Positions 1 to 11,036 of a stretch of 64,000 bases of DNA are shown one piece after another. The notes under the pieces are model-generated. The model was not told the DNA's origin. It was given only the letters and a program-made list of their open reading frames with translations, and did no database searches. This DNA comes from Platycarya strobilacea (Eukaryota > Streptophyta > Magnoliopsida > Fagales > Juglandaceae): the NCBI GenBank assembly GCA_036898215.1, contig CM072551.1, forward strand, positions 36,233,563 through 36,297,562, given 5' to 3'. Position 1 is the first letter of the stretch. The number at the start of each line of letters is the position of its first letter. The translations under genes and the position numbers were made by a program.

Positions 1-423
1 CTGAGGAACATAGACATTAAGATTGATGAGGAAGATCAAGCCTTAATTGTTTTGTGTTCATTGCCTATTTCGTTTGATAATTTTGTAAACTCAATGTTGT
101 ATGGTAGAGATACAATCTCCTTAGTAGATGTCAAGTCTGCTTTGAATTATAAGGAATTGAGAACAAAATTTGCGGGTTTAGGCATGAACAATCAAGCCGA
201 GGGTTTGTTTGTGAAATGTTCCTCTTGTGATAGATCCAGGAAAGGATGTTCAGGGAAGAATAGAGGTAGTTCCAGTTCTAGTAGCTCTAGATCTAACAAG
301 AGGAAAGTGAAATGTTACCACTGCCATAAGGGTCATTACAGAATTGAGTGTCCTCAATTGAAAAATGTAGAGGAAGATGAAAGTTCCTCTAGTAGTGATG
401 ACAGCGAAGAAGATGACAGTTAG
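1..423 (+). CDS. copia Gag, C-terminal part with CCHC zinc knuckle (CE1)
   Basis: The frame is open from base 1, so the start is outside the window. It encodes the end of the copia gag capsid region (residues like ALIVLCSLP and FVNSMLYGRD, typical of the UBN2/gag family) and then a serine- and basic-rich linker. One retroviral-type zinc knuckle follows, CYHCHKGHYRIEC, at about 313-351; it binds the element RNA during particle assembly. An acidic serine tail (SSSSDDSEEDD) precedes the TAG at 421-423. In related elements this tail continues into the protease; here it stops. A run of serine codons at about 270-295 may come from replication slippage. The family assignment is secure; expression is unknown. 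Confidence 0.8.
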   Translation: MRNIDIKIDEEDQALIVLCSLPISFDNFVNSMLYGRDTISLVDVKSALNYKELRTKFAGLGMNNQAEGLFVKCSSCDRSRKGCSGKNRGSSSSSSSRSNKRKVKCYHCHKGHYRIECPQLKNVEEDESSSSSDDSEEDDS

Positions 424-1402
424 TCTCTACTTCCTTGAGGGCAGTGTGGTGACAGGTGGAGTATCCTGACATGTTCCAGATTCAGATATTCATTCGCATG
501 TGTCACGTGCGGATCCGCCAGACAGGATGGTCATTTATGAGTCAGCAGCTTTTGCTTGGTGTGATCAGATGTCAGTAATCTTGGTTTTTTGTTTGCATTG
601 TATTCTTAGGAAGCAGTGTAGAATCAGGGTTCCTGCAGTATTTCTGATCAGGATACATCTTGTGTAAAGTCTTGTTTTGTATTAAACTCATATTTGTTTT
701 ATGATCATTAGAAGTTTGATTTTGTCTATCTGTTTCTTTGTGATGTGTTTGGTGTTCAAACACTTTTGAGAAGACAATGATCTATAGACAAGAAGGTAGA
801 GCGTTACTCAGACCATACAGTTTTGTTTCACTCCACAGAGTAACTGAATGGAATGAGGTGGGCTTTGAGTGACAGAGTCTACAGTTTGCTTTTGGTTTGT
901 CAGGCTTGTCTACAGATCGTCAGTGAAGCGGACAACGCATCTTGCTATTTGATGAATTTTCTTTTCTTTTGTTTCCACAGAAAGGAGAGAGAGTTATAGC
1001 GAGAAGGTGGAGTTGCAGAGAGCTTCATAGTTGATTGGCATTGGTGCACAGTGAGAGCAGGTCTACAGCTGGTAGATAAAGGGGGCAGTTGGTCACCTTT
1101 TGTGTATGCTCATGCAGGCTTTTGTTGGTTCTTACTTTGGCTGAAGAATATTTGGTTGTCTTCATTTGTATTCAGAAGCCGTTTGTTCAAGTAAGCATTC
1201 TGTATTGTGGTGCATTGCCGTTTGAGTGAAGATAGTGAATCTTCAGATGTCGTCTATGGTGTTGAAGACTTTTGTGTGGAAAGTGAGTTCTTCAAAGATA
1301 GACTTCGTATTTCGTGTTGGGTATTCCTTCCGTGGTTGAAGGATTTGTGGGTCTTTTGCCCAGAATCACTTTGTGGGGCTTATTCAAGCCAAGGTGGAGA
1401 TT
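424..1402 (+). other. CE1 internal sequence with no recognisable pol
   Basis: About 980 bases between the gag stop and the 3' LTR. I see no copia pol motif (no D-S-A/G protease, no DDE integrase, no YVDD) in any frame. One short purine run (aaagggggcag, about 1078-1088) looks like a polypurine tract but is too far from the LTR start. A better candidate is the purine-rich CCAAGGTGGAGA just before 1403. This may be relict or replaced internal sequence. Confidence 0.4.
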
Positions 1403-2063
1403 TGTTGAGATGTGGCTTGAATGAAGCGCATCAGATTGCATTTGGAGTTTTCAACCCGTAACTTCGCTCAACCCTCGCTCGACAGTCGCTCGAGCGAGAC
1501 ATCAAACGGAGAGTTTTGGATCCAGGCAGAGACTTCGCTCGACTCTCGCTCGACCTCCCGCTCGAGCGAGAATCAATTCTAGAGTTGCATTGCTTCCAGG
1601 AACTAGGGTTTGCGCCGTCTAGAATAGTATCTAGCTCGAGCGAGAATGTCTCGCTCGAGCGAGATACAGCCTATATAAGGATCGATGACCATTTGCGCAA
1701 CAGAGCGCGCGGAAGCAGAGAGCTGTGGAGATCAGGCTATTTCGCTCGAGCGAGATTACGAACACAGGCGTCCGTCTCCCATTTTCTCCTTGTTTGATTT
1801 TGTAGATCAGAGAGAGTCTACTTGTAAAGGGTTTGAGAGCCTTGTGAGAGAGAGAGCTTTGTAACCTCCAAGAAGTGTACTCCATCTTTGTTTATTATAG
1901 TGATTTAGACCGACCCAACAGTGGATGTAGACTCAGTTTGAGCTGAACCACTTCATATCTAGTGTCCATTTCTGTTCTCCGTCTTTAGTTTCATTTCTCT
2001 TGGTTTAATCCGCTGCGTGGCTCCGAGTTTGCTGTTTGTTTGTCGACCCGAATTTTCCCAACA
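1403..2063 (+). repeat. 3' LTR of CE1 with TCGCTCGAGCGA palindrome array
   Basis: The LTR starts TGTTGAGATGTGGCTTGAA, matching the CE6 LTR start, and ends TTTTCCCAACA. It carries several copies of the palindrome TCGCTCGAGCGA or close variants: 1486-1497, near 1557, near 1632, near 1652 and near 1741. They lie on both sides of a TATA box (CTATATAAGG, about 1671-1680). U3 is therefore probably 1403 to about 1700 and transcription starts soon after. Length is 661 bases. Confidence 0.75.
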
Positions 2064-3705
2064 CTTCCATCATGCATGTGCTTTGTCATGAAGTGGCCCT
2101 CGAACAATCCAGTCCCTTGAGACCAATCGGCCGAATGCGACATGAATTTCATATGTTTTTTAAGATCTAACATTCAGTAGAAGCTATTAATTTAATGCAG
2201 TTTTGAACGGGTAAAACAAGAAAATTCCATGCTGTTATTTCCTACAAATAAGTTTTGTTTGTTTCTCAAGAGATAATATAAAATAATTTTATAAATTGAC
2301 TTGATTTTATATAATGTGTCAAATAATTTATTTTATAATAAAAATAATTTTATAATTTTATAATTTAATAAATTATATTAAATTATATCCATTTAATAAA
2401 TTATATCCATTTATAAAATTATTTTTATATAATTAATTAGTGATTATTATAATTTTTCTTTTTTGCTTTTGATGTCTGTGTCGTGTTCTCACAATTGAAA
2501 ATTTCAATGTACGTACGTAGTTTCGTGAGTTCATTTAAAAAGATGGGTAAGAAAGTGAAAACAAAAATAAAACCGAACAAAAAGTTTCTACGTGGCAGTC
2601 ACGTCAGTTGAAAGCGATCGATCGATGTCCCCTAAAGTCTTACGTTCGTAAAATTATTGCAACATTCATCTGTGGCAGCATTCGTTCGATCCAAAAGATT
2701 TAAACATTGGTCATTTCGAAAACGAACAAGTTTTTTTTGGATTACTTCTCCGAATATGTACTTACGGAACAGATAGAACAAATGAAACTTCCAAATTTAT
2801 TCAATCATCATGTCTCCCAGTCCCAGAAAACAAATAATACACTCAATTGAGGAAGGAAACGCACAATATTCCTCGTTCAGGTATCACAACAATTGTAGCT
2901 TGCTTTTAATCACATACCCATTTTAGAGAGGTTTGTACTTAGTATTTACAAAGACAATGTAACAGTCTATTCCTTTAAGCCATCAAGAACTAGAAGTCTA
3001 AGAAGAAAGCACTGAGGTCAGAATGGACAACTTAAAGAAAATGAATTAGTGACTTTTGGCCTTCCCACCAATTAAAGAAAATGAAGTGAATGAGCTTCAC
3101 TGTTCTTTATGATTCATTGATTATGAACTTAAGACCATGGAGAAATTCAAGGTCTGAAATTCCCTACAATTATAGAATATTGTAGTGGACGGTGCTGTAG
3201 AAGATGGAAATATGCACTGGAAGAATGATAAAATGAAAAGGTCCTCAGTATCACATTAATTAGTTGGATCCAGGCCAGAAAACATGCTTTTGTTTCTCAC
3301 CAAAGTTAACTATGGATTGAGCTCTCTAAATGTTGATTAGGATAGAGTCATGCAGACTTAGAAGAGAAATATTGATCGTTATTTGACTGTTGAATTTCTT
3401 AACTTTCTGTATTGCCTAATGAATCAAGCCTTCCTGCATGAGTTTGCATACTTCCGATCATGTTGACTGAATCAGAAACGTTAATCATTCGGATAGAGTC
3501 GTAAAAGATCTATATGTAATTGATATTAGCAGAACAAAAAAATCTGACTAGTTTGCAATCATTTTCTAGGTAGTGCAACAAAAGAGAGCAAGAATCATTT
3601 AAAGACATAATGAAACATAGGTTCTTGCAGTCAGTGGCCAGAACTTAACCTAGGTTGTTGAACCCCATATTCGAGGTTGCTCCTTAAATGTCCACGATAA
3701 TAAGC
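2064..3705. repeat. Left copy, part 1, of the duplicated sequence downstream of DnaJ
   Basis: This stretch matches 12280 to about 13936 in order and direction: CATGTGCTTTGTCATGAAGT near the start, GTTTCGTGAGTTCATT in the middle and GTAGTGCAACAAAAG near the end. The right copy has gained two MITE-like inserts (near 13112 and 13562) that are missing here. Point differences and small indels show an old duplication. The left copy is interrupted by CE2 and resumes near 10757. No gene is recognised in it; the short open frames on both strands are not conserved between the copies. Confidence 0.75.
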
Positions 3706-3730
3706 TTAAGAATGAATTAGAATTCTATAT

Positions 3731-4132
3731 TGTTATTTCATGGAGTATGATCATTAAACAATATACTTCTTAGAATTGCACTCTTTTCAAGGTGATGGTT
3801 CCCATAAGAAGTAATAGTGGTTAAGAGTGTAAAAACACAACCTTTTAACTAATTCAAAATATTGCATCTGATCTTGTGAAGTGCCAAAAGACATAGCATT
3901 TTGCTTAAATCAAAGTGTTATCTTATTTATTAAGAATTGTGTCGCTTAGTAACTATTAAGAAATCAATGGTTGTAACCCTTCTGAATGGGTATATGGTTG
4001 TTTATAAATAGAGGCTACTAATACACAAACCATTCACTCACATTTTTCTTCTTTCTATCACAAACTTGTGTGATAAACACCTTCACAGGATTGTCACTAT
4101 TAGTGTTTTTTCTTGTTATTCATTTTCTTGCA
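3731..4132 (+). repeat. 5' LTR of CE2
   Basis: It starts TGTTATTTCATGG and ends TTTTCTTGCA. The segment TATAAATAGAGGCTACTA near 4002 is a TATA box and is also present in the 3' LTR, so transcription should start near 4030. Length is 402 bases. Confidence 0.85.
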
Positions 4133-5348
4133 ATGATATCAGAGCCTCGTCAAGTTAGAAGGAATTTTTTCACGCATAGCGAACACGATTAATAGACAAG
4201 TGCTCGATTTGACACTTATACTTGCATACTATAATCATCTTTGAAAACTTGAAAATTCAAGAATAAAATTTTATCAAGTTAGGATGGGAGAATTGGAGTA
4301 TACCAAAAATTTGCAAAATCTGGTAAATAGCTATTACTTTGAAGAAAATTGTTGGAACATTCTTAGTCAAAGAAATATCATCTTTTTTATCACCCACCAG
4401 CAGTGCGGACTGTTTTGGGGGTTGTCGGAGTTCCTTACCATTGTTGGACTTCAAAGATCTTGGAAGCACGACATAATCTTCAACCCTGGTGACCATATCA
4501 TTGGACGGAAGTGAAAATAATAAATTTTCAATCTCGAACCCTGCAAAATTCAAGGAAGAAGAAGAAAAAATGTCTCTGCTTGACAAAAACGACATGTCGT
4601 TTAGTCATAGTTCAAAACCAAAATCACTAAATAAAAAAGTCGTTTAGTCTTAACTCAAACCCGGCTTTGCTAAACGACAAGTCGTTTAGCACTAATGAGC
4701 CAAATGACAGTGCTTTTTTGCTAGACGGTTGTGCTCCTACTATACTAAATGACACGTCGTTTAGTCCTCTAAGACCAAACAGCGTTGCTGTTTTTTGCAT
4801 TGAAGAGTTGGAACCCCTAGCACCAAACGGTGCCGTTTCCCCGTAGCCGAGCCGAGCCGAGCCGTCTATTGAGTCGCAAGCCAAGCCGCCAACCGAGCTG
4901 TTGACCAAGCAGTGGAACCAGTTGACAGCACCATTAACCACGGGTTGGCTTCTGCAATCGGCTTGACCCGATTGACCCGATTTGACCGGTTTTCTAGTTC
5001 GGTTTGTACAAGCAGCATTTTTTTAGGCTGTTTGAAGTCATTTCAAACTTGATTTGGTCCGTTCAAAAGCCCTTATGCTCCAAATTTCATGCCAAATCAT
5101 AATTTGTTTTTTGGAGAAATATCAAAGAGTGGTCGTGAAAATTCTCGATTGGAGCATCACTTTCATTATTCTCCTTATTTAAAAAACAAGAGAATTCGAC
5201 ACTGCCTATTTGGATTAAATCCAATGGTTATTATTATTAAATCTATAATAATTTTATTTTTCATAGTTGAATTATTATATTTAAATGATATACATTTATT
5301 AGTATTATTTATACAATATTATTGTTAATTTTTTAAGATTTATTATTT
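4133..5348 (+). other. CE2 leader: primer site plus long untranslated leader with GTCGTTTAG palindromes
   Basis: A primer-binding site (TGATATCAGAGCC) begins the leader. From about 4581 to 4765 the motif GTCGTTTAG and its complement recur as palindromes: ACGACATGTCGT (4589-4600), a 22-base inverted repeat at 4669-4690 with 10-base perfect arms, and a near copy at 4745-4764. The G+C-rich stretch 4830-4990 contains small repeats of GAGCC. Open frames here (for example minus strand 4627-4941) look fortuitous. Such leaders usually hold packaging and dimerisation signals; that role is inferred. Confidence 0.55.
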
Positions 5349-8300
5349 ATGGCACCAAAGAAAAGTATTGATCCCTCAAGGATAGAAAAATTGAATGAAA
5401 GAAATTTTCGGATATGGAAAAAGGCATATAACTTTTCTTTTAACCCATGAAAAAACCTTATATACATTAACAATACCTAAACTATTAGAAATTGTGAAAA
5501 ATGATACAAAGGAAAGTGAGAGTAGTGTTACAACTGAAGATAAATGGAAAGAACACAATGCATGAGCAAAAACTTTAATTTTGCATTGTATGAACAATTA
5601 TATTATTATTTTATTTGAAAACTATGAAATTGTAAAAGAATAATGGATGCAGTTGAGGTAAATTATGGTTTAAGGTCGAATACTCATATACAATTATTAT
5701 TGAATAAATTTAACCGTATTTGTATGAATGAGAATGATGATATTGGCGATCATATACTTCAAATGAAGTCGACTGCAAAAAAATTACATGATGCTGATCA
5801 TCCTTTCACAGATAAAATGCAAGTTACATTCATACTAAATAATTTTCCTTCATCTTAAGATCACATTGTTACGTCATTAACATATAGTGAAAATAAAATA
5901 ACAATTATATCACTTTTAGTATTTTTAATACTTAAAGGAAAAATGATGAATAAAAGGAATAGAGAAAGTGAATCTTCTAATTTAATGATGACTTAGGATG
6001 ATCATTCTACACAGAAAAAGATGAAGTAAAAACAGTTTAAGAAAAATAAACAAAAAAAACTATTTTCTGAAAACTGTTTCAAGTGTGGAAAGAATGAGCA
6101 TTACAAATCACAATGTTTAAATAAGAAAAAAGTACAAAAAAGTAAAGAAATTGTGATGTCAGTCTTTGAAGTAATGCTCATGGAACCAAAGATAGATTCA
6201 TGGTGGATTGACTCTACATCAACAAGACATATATGCATGAATAAAGATTTATTAGTCAAACTTGAAGATAAATAAATAGGAGAGCACAAATTGTATATGG
6301 GTAATAATATATATTGTAATATCTTGGGATAAGGTATATGTAAATTTAAAGTAAATGATTCTGATATTTTACTTAGTGATATTTTATATGTACATAGTAT
6401 TAAAAGGAATTTAGTATCAGTATTTGTATTATCAGAAATGTTACACAATTGAGTTTAAGCTTGAAACCGTTGTAATAAATAAAGGCAATGTATCAGTGAA
6501 ATGTATGAAAGATCACGATATGTATGTATTGAATATTAATATTAATAATTTTCGATTATTTGAATGTGTCTACTAATTGTGCATATTTATGAAATTTAAA
6601 ATTAGGTCACATAAATAAAAAAATAAAATGATCAGAATGTGTAAAGTGGATTAGTTCTACAAATAAATTCAAATAATTTTAATATATGCGAACCATGTAT
6701 TAAAAAAAATAGTAAATCTTTTTCAAAGAATTGAAAATCTACAAATTTACTTGAAATTATACATTATAATGTTTGTGGACCTTTTAAAATAAAAATCCGT
6801 AGACGAATGAAGTACTTTGTCACTTTCATTGATGACTATTCAAGATATAAGCATATCTACTTAATCATAAATCTGATGTAATTGAGAAATTTAAAGAATA
6901 TAAAATAGAAGTAGAAACCTAGTTGGGTAGGCCCATTAAAGATTTGAATAGTGATAGAAAATGTGAGTTTGAAATTTTAGATGAATTCTGCAAACAAAAT
7001 GGTATAAGACACATTTATATTATTCCATATAAATCTCAACAAAATTACATTGCAAAAAGAAAAACTAGAACTTTATTGGATATGGTACGATCAATGATGA
7101 CATATGCTGATCTTCCAACACATTTTGGGGTGAAGTATTATCGATTGTTACATATATATTAAATAAATTTGAAACCAAAGCAATATCTTTTACAGCTTAT
7201 GAGTTATGGATAGAACATAATTCAGACTTAAGCAAACTCAAAGTGTAGGGTTGTAAGGCACAAATGCTTATCCTAATACCACTAAGGGATAAATTAAAAG
7301 GTAAAACCTAGAAATGCAGGTTTATAGGGTATGTAGAAAACGAAAGTGATTAAAGATTTTATCATTCTAAAAAGGAATTTGTTGAAAGTAGATATGTCAT
7401 TTTCTTAGAATATATAAGTCTTATTACTCCAGTTGATTAGATAGATTTATTAAATGATTTAGAAAATCAATAAATTTTCATAGAATTTGACAAAATAAAT
7501 TATGATATTATTCAAATATAGAATAATAAAAACAAAAGAAAGTAAGATGAAAATCAATATTCAGGTATTGATATTGGAGACAATGGGAGTAAAAGATCTA
7601 GATGACTATTTGTATTATTACAAGATCATTATCCTCTAAATACCAGTTTGAAAGATTTAGAAAATGATCCTGAGAATTATTTTGAAGCAATCAATAGTAT
7701 TGATTCAGATAAATGACTTGAGGTCATGAAAGATGAAAATGAATCAATAAGTAAAAAATAATATTTGAGAGTTAACTGATCTTTCAAAAGATAGAAAAAC
7801 TATTGGTTGTAAATGGATTTTTAGAAGAAAATTTAAAATTGATGGCACTATAGAAATATATAAAGTAAAGTTAGTGGCCAAGGGATATACTTATCAACCA
7901 GGTGTAGACTTTGTAGATACATATTCGTCTGTGATAAAATTCACATTCATAATGATCATCATATCTATTGTTGCCCAGAGAATTTAAAATTATATCAGTT
8001 AGATATAAAAGCAGCTTTTCTCAATTGTAAATTAAAAAATGATATCTTTATGATTCAACCAGAAAGATTTTAAATTGAAGGACATGAAGAGAAATTTTAC
8101 AGGTTGAAGAAATCACTGTATTAACTTAAGCAATCTTTAAGACAATAGTACTTGAAATTTTACCAAGCTATTTTAAAAAAAGAAAATGAAATGAGTCAAC
8201 TAAATTATTGTGTGTATATATATAAAAATATGATAATAAATTAATAGTATTATCATTATATATTGATGACATTTTACTAATGAATAATTGTCTAGATATG

Positions 8301-8835
8301 ATGAAAGAAATAAAAGATTTATTGAAATCTAAATTTGAAATGAAAGACATGGATAAAGTTGTCTATGTTCATGGCAAAATAATTTCTAGAAATAAAAATT
8401 CAAGTTTATTGTATTTAGATCAAGAAAAATATAAAAAAAAATGCTTAAAATATTTGGTATGAAAAATTGTAAATTCTTAAGTACACCTGTTTGCAAAGGA
8501 CATACTTTAAATAAAAATATGTATTCAAAATATGAGAATGAAATAAGTGAAATGCTTAATGTTCCTTATGCTCAAGCTGTAGGAAACCTTATGTATGTAA
8601 TGACAAATATTAGACCATATATTTGTCATGCAGTAGGATTGATAAGTAGATATCAATTCAATCTAGGAAAGGAATATTGGCAAACAGTAAGGCGCATTTT
8701 AATATATTTACAAAGTATCAAAAATTTTAATATGTGCTTTTGAAACAATGATATAGAGTTAATTGACTATAGTAATGTTGATTTTGGAAGTAATGTAAAT
8801 GATAGAAAGCAGAATATATTACTTGTACTACTATA
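5349..8835 (+). pseudogene. CE2 gag-pol pseudogene
   Basis: Gag begins with an ATG at 5349 (MAPKKSIDPS) and is soon interrupted by stops; a readable capsid part lies at 5643-5858. A zinc knuckle CFKCGKNEHYKSQC lies at 6075-6116. The protease site reads WWIDSTSTRH near 6200. The integrase core is visible at about 6750-7160 with the aspartates of FIDDYS and SDRKCEF, but the catalytic Glu context reads AKR instead of AER. RT follows: VAKGYTYQPGVDF near 7875 and YIDDILL near 8262. The RT/RNase H junction (LMYVMTNIRPYICHAVG) is near 8590 and RNase H fades out before 8850. Dozens of stops and shifts show a long-dead gene. Confidence 0.85.
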
Positions 8836-9221
8836 GTGAGTAATGTGGTGTGGATAAAGCGATTTTGTAAAAAGTTTAAGTTTAGGTTCATCCATATAAC
8901 TAATCAATATGTTTTATAATAATAACTTCCATTTCATTGATAAAAAATAGAATACAAAGTTTCAAGGGAAAATATATTGATGTGCATTAACACTATATTT
9001 TAGATATAGTGGAAAGATGAGAGGTCAATGTTAGTTTTGTTTCCTCGATCGAGATGGTAGCAAATTCGATAACTAAATGATTGTTTTTGGAGAAATTCAA
9101 AGAATATATAACTAGAATGAAATCGAGAGAAATCTAAACAATTTCATAGTTGACATACATAATATAAGAACTTCTGAGGATGCCTAGAGAATTAGAGTTA
9201 TAGTGATACCCAAATAAAATT

Positions 9222-9425
9222 TGATCATGTGTAAAGTCACCAATAAGGTAATTAAGAAAAATCTCAAGAATAATCTCAAGGTAAGTACCTAATAAAATTT
9301 CAGAGCAAGTTGATTAACTGAATAATTAGTTAATCATGCGTAAAGTCGCCGATAAAGTGATTAAGAAAGCCTCACAAATAGCCTTTAGAAGAAGTACTTA
9401 ACGAAAATTCAGTGCAGGTCGATAC
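9222..9425 (+). repeat. Two tandem units of about 109 bases in the CE2 3' region
   Basis: The motif ATCATG(T/C)GTAAAGTC(A/G)CC followed by GATTAAGAAA-like sequence occurs near 9224 and again near 9333. The units have diverged. They lie between the pol remnant and the 3' LTR. The rest of 8850-9740 shows no recognisable feature. Confidence 0.5.
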
Positions 9426-9740
9426 ATATGTTATATATTTGGCTAAATTCATCGATTGTGGTCGGGATATTAATTATAGATAAAGTCATAGAGACTTGAT
9501 ACCATCCATTAAGTATTTTAGCGAAATTAAGTCATTTTTTATGTGGTCAATGAGAGTACATGTGATAGAAGATGCAGTTAGATAAAGTAATGACAAAAAC
9601 GTGCGCACGTAGAGACTTGTTATGCTTTGACGCCGATCTGTAGAGGTACACCGATGAGAATTGAGTGGTAGATGACTCATATTGGTACTAAGGTAAATAC
9701 TCAACTGGATCATCACTGTTTTGTGTGAGCAAGTGAGATT

Positions 9741-10137
9741 TGTTATTTTATGAGGTATGATCATCAAACGGTATACCTTTTGAAATTGCAGCCTCTATGA
9801 TGATGGTTCCCATGAGAGGTAATTGTGGTGAAGGATGTAAAAATACAACATTTTGATTAATTCAAAAAGTTGCATATCTTGGAAAGTGCCAAATGACACA
9901 ATATTTTGATTAAATCAAAGTGTTGTGTCACTCACTAAAAATTGTGTCATTCAATAACTATTAAGATATCAATCGATAAGACTCTTCCAAATGAGTGTAT
10001 GATTGCCTATAAATAGAGGTTACTAGTGCATAAATCATTCACTTATATTTTTTATTTTGCTATCATTAACTTATGAGATAAACACCGTCACAAAATTATC
10101 ATCATTAATATTTTTTCTTATCCTTCATTTTCTTATA
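9741..10137 (+). repeat. 3' LTR of CE2
   Basis: Direct copy of 3731-4132, with many substitutions and a terminal CA changed to TA, followed by the TATAT target duplication. The divergence from the 5' LTR indicates an old insertion. Length is 397 bases. Confidence 0.85.
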
Positions 10138-10299
10138 TATATGATATGAAAAAAATAAAAGAACCAAAAGATATGGGAGCTCGGGTGCGTATGATATTTT
10201 TGGTGCAGCAGTTGGGTGATTTTTGGGATTAGTTTGCTTTGGCAATTTGCACCTGTAGGCTTGTGGTCTTAGTTGGTGTGTGATGTATCTTAATTTTAA

Positions 10300-10496
10300 G
10301 GCAGGTTTGAATATAGAGATAGTTTTATACCATTTCATCTTATTTTATTTTATTATTATAATTTTTTTATATTTTTATATAAAATATAATAAATAATTCA
10401 ATTTTATCAAATTTTCAAATAATAATAATATTAAAAATAATATTTTAATTAATTTTTAACTTTTATTTTATTTCATCTAATTATTCAAACAAGCCC
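10300..10496. mobile_element. MITE with GTTTGAATA-type inverted ends
   Basis: The left end GGCAGGTTTGAATA and the reverse complement of the right end (GGGCTTGTTTGAATA) form terminal inverted repeats around an A+T-rich core. TTAA flanks both sides, consistent with the 3-bp TAA/TTA target of PIF/Harbinger (Tourist-type) elements. It is non-coding. Confidence 0.6.
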
Positions 10497-10756
10497 TTAA
10501 CTTTCTTAGATTGCTTCGTTTTATGGAAGCCGCTAGGCTTTCGTTGTGAATCTGTGATTGTTACGGAGAAAGGGAGGAAAACAAATGGACATGACAGTGA
10601 CTTTTTCAACCCTGCTTGGCAACCGATCGTAACTTTATAGCTCACAAGTCAGAACAGTACCTTCAACATTGACATTGAATTCTCGATGCCAAAGTTATCG
10701 CCAAATTATATGGACTAGGTGAAAAACCCTTTCTTGAGAAATGCAAAAGCATCGCC

Positions 10757-11036
10757 ATTAATTGGTTAATCGTTAAAATAACCCATATATAATTCAACTC
10801 CGTTAAATATCGGGCTAAATCATGTGGTAGTACTAACTTCATGGTTGAAAGGCAATTCTTTTACTGGACTAGTACAATATTTTGGAAAAAGCATTTAAAA
10901 CAATACGCAAGTAAATGGTACAAAATATGACTGAAAGAATACATTCCAAACCTAACAATTAATATTGAAATAACAATACAAATAAATGACAATAATAAGC
11001 TGGTCTGGAAGCCTACGTATGGTCTCATCCTCCAAC
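10757..11036. repeat. Left copy, part 2, of the DnaJ downstream duplication, including a scrap of the last exon
   Basis: This matches about 14058-14370, the sequence just downstream of the DnaJ stop codon: ACAATACGCAAGTAAATG, ATGACTGAAAGAATACAT and AATAATAAGCTGGTCTGG occur in both. At 11011-11035 it jumps to a match with DnaJ exon 8 (14554-14578), skipping about 180 bases that would include the stop codon. So the left unit once held the 3' end of a second DnaJ copy, now deleted. Beyond 11036 similarity is lost. Confidence 0.65.

Larger units (their letters stand above)
1..2063 (+). mobile_element. CE1: 3' part of a Ty1/copia LTR retrotransposon, cut by the window edge
   Basis: The window opens inside a copia gag gene and runs to a 3' LTR ending in CA at 2063. 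The gag is closely related to that of CE6 (minus strand near 51 kb), and both LTRs carry the same TCGCTCGAGCGA palindromes, so CE1 and CE6 belong to one family. Between the gag stop at 421-423 and the LTR at 1403 I recognise no protease, integrase, reverse transcriptase or RNase H, so this copy is either internally deleted or a non-autonomous derivative. The right flank starts at 2064 with sequence that is uninterrupted at 12280, which fixes the LTR end. The 5' LTR and the target duplication lie outside the window. Confidence 0.8.
3731..10137 (+). mobile_element. CE2: full-length but decayed Ty1/copia retrotransposon
   Basis: LTRs at 3731-4132 and 9741-10137 both begin TGTTATTT and are flanked by an exact 5-bp target duplication TATAT (3726-3730 and 10138-10142). 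Directly after the 5' LTR, TGATATCAGAGCC (from 4134) matches the usual initiator-tRNA-Met primer site with one change. Order is gag, protease, integrase, RT, RNase H, the copia order. All coding parts carry many stops and frameshifts, and the integrase has lost its catalytic glutamate, so it cannot move by itself. The interior is very A+T rich. Confidence 0.9.

Noticed and set aside
9486..9767. 93-codon minus-strand frame
   Set aside because: It overlaps the start of the CE2 3' LTR and has no domain.
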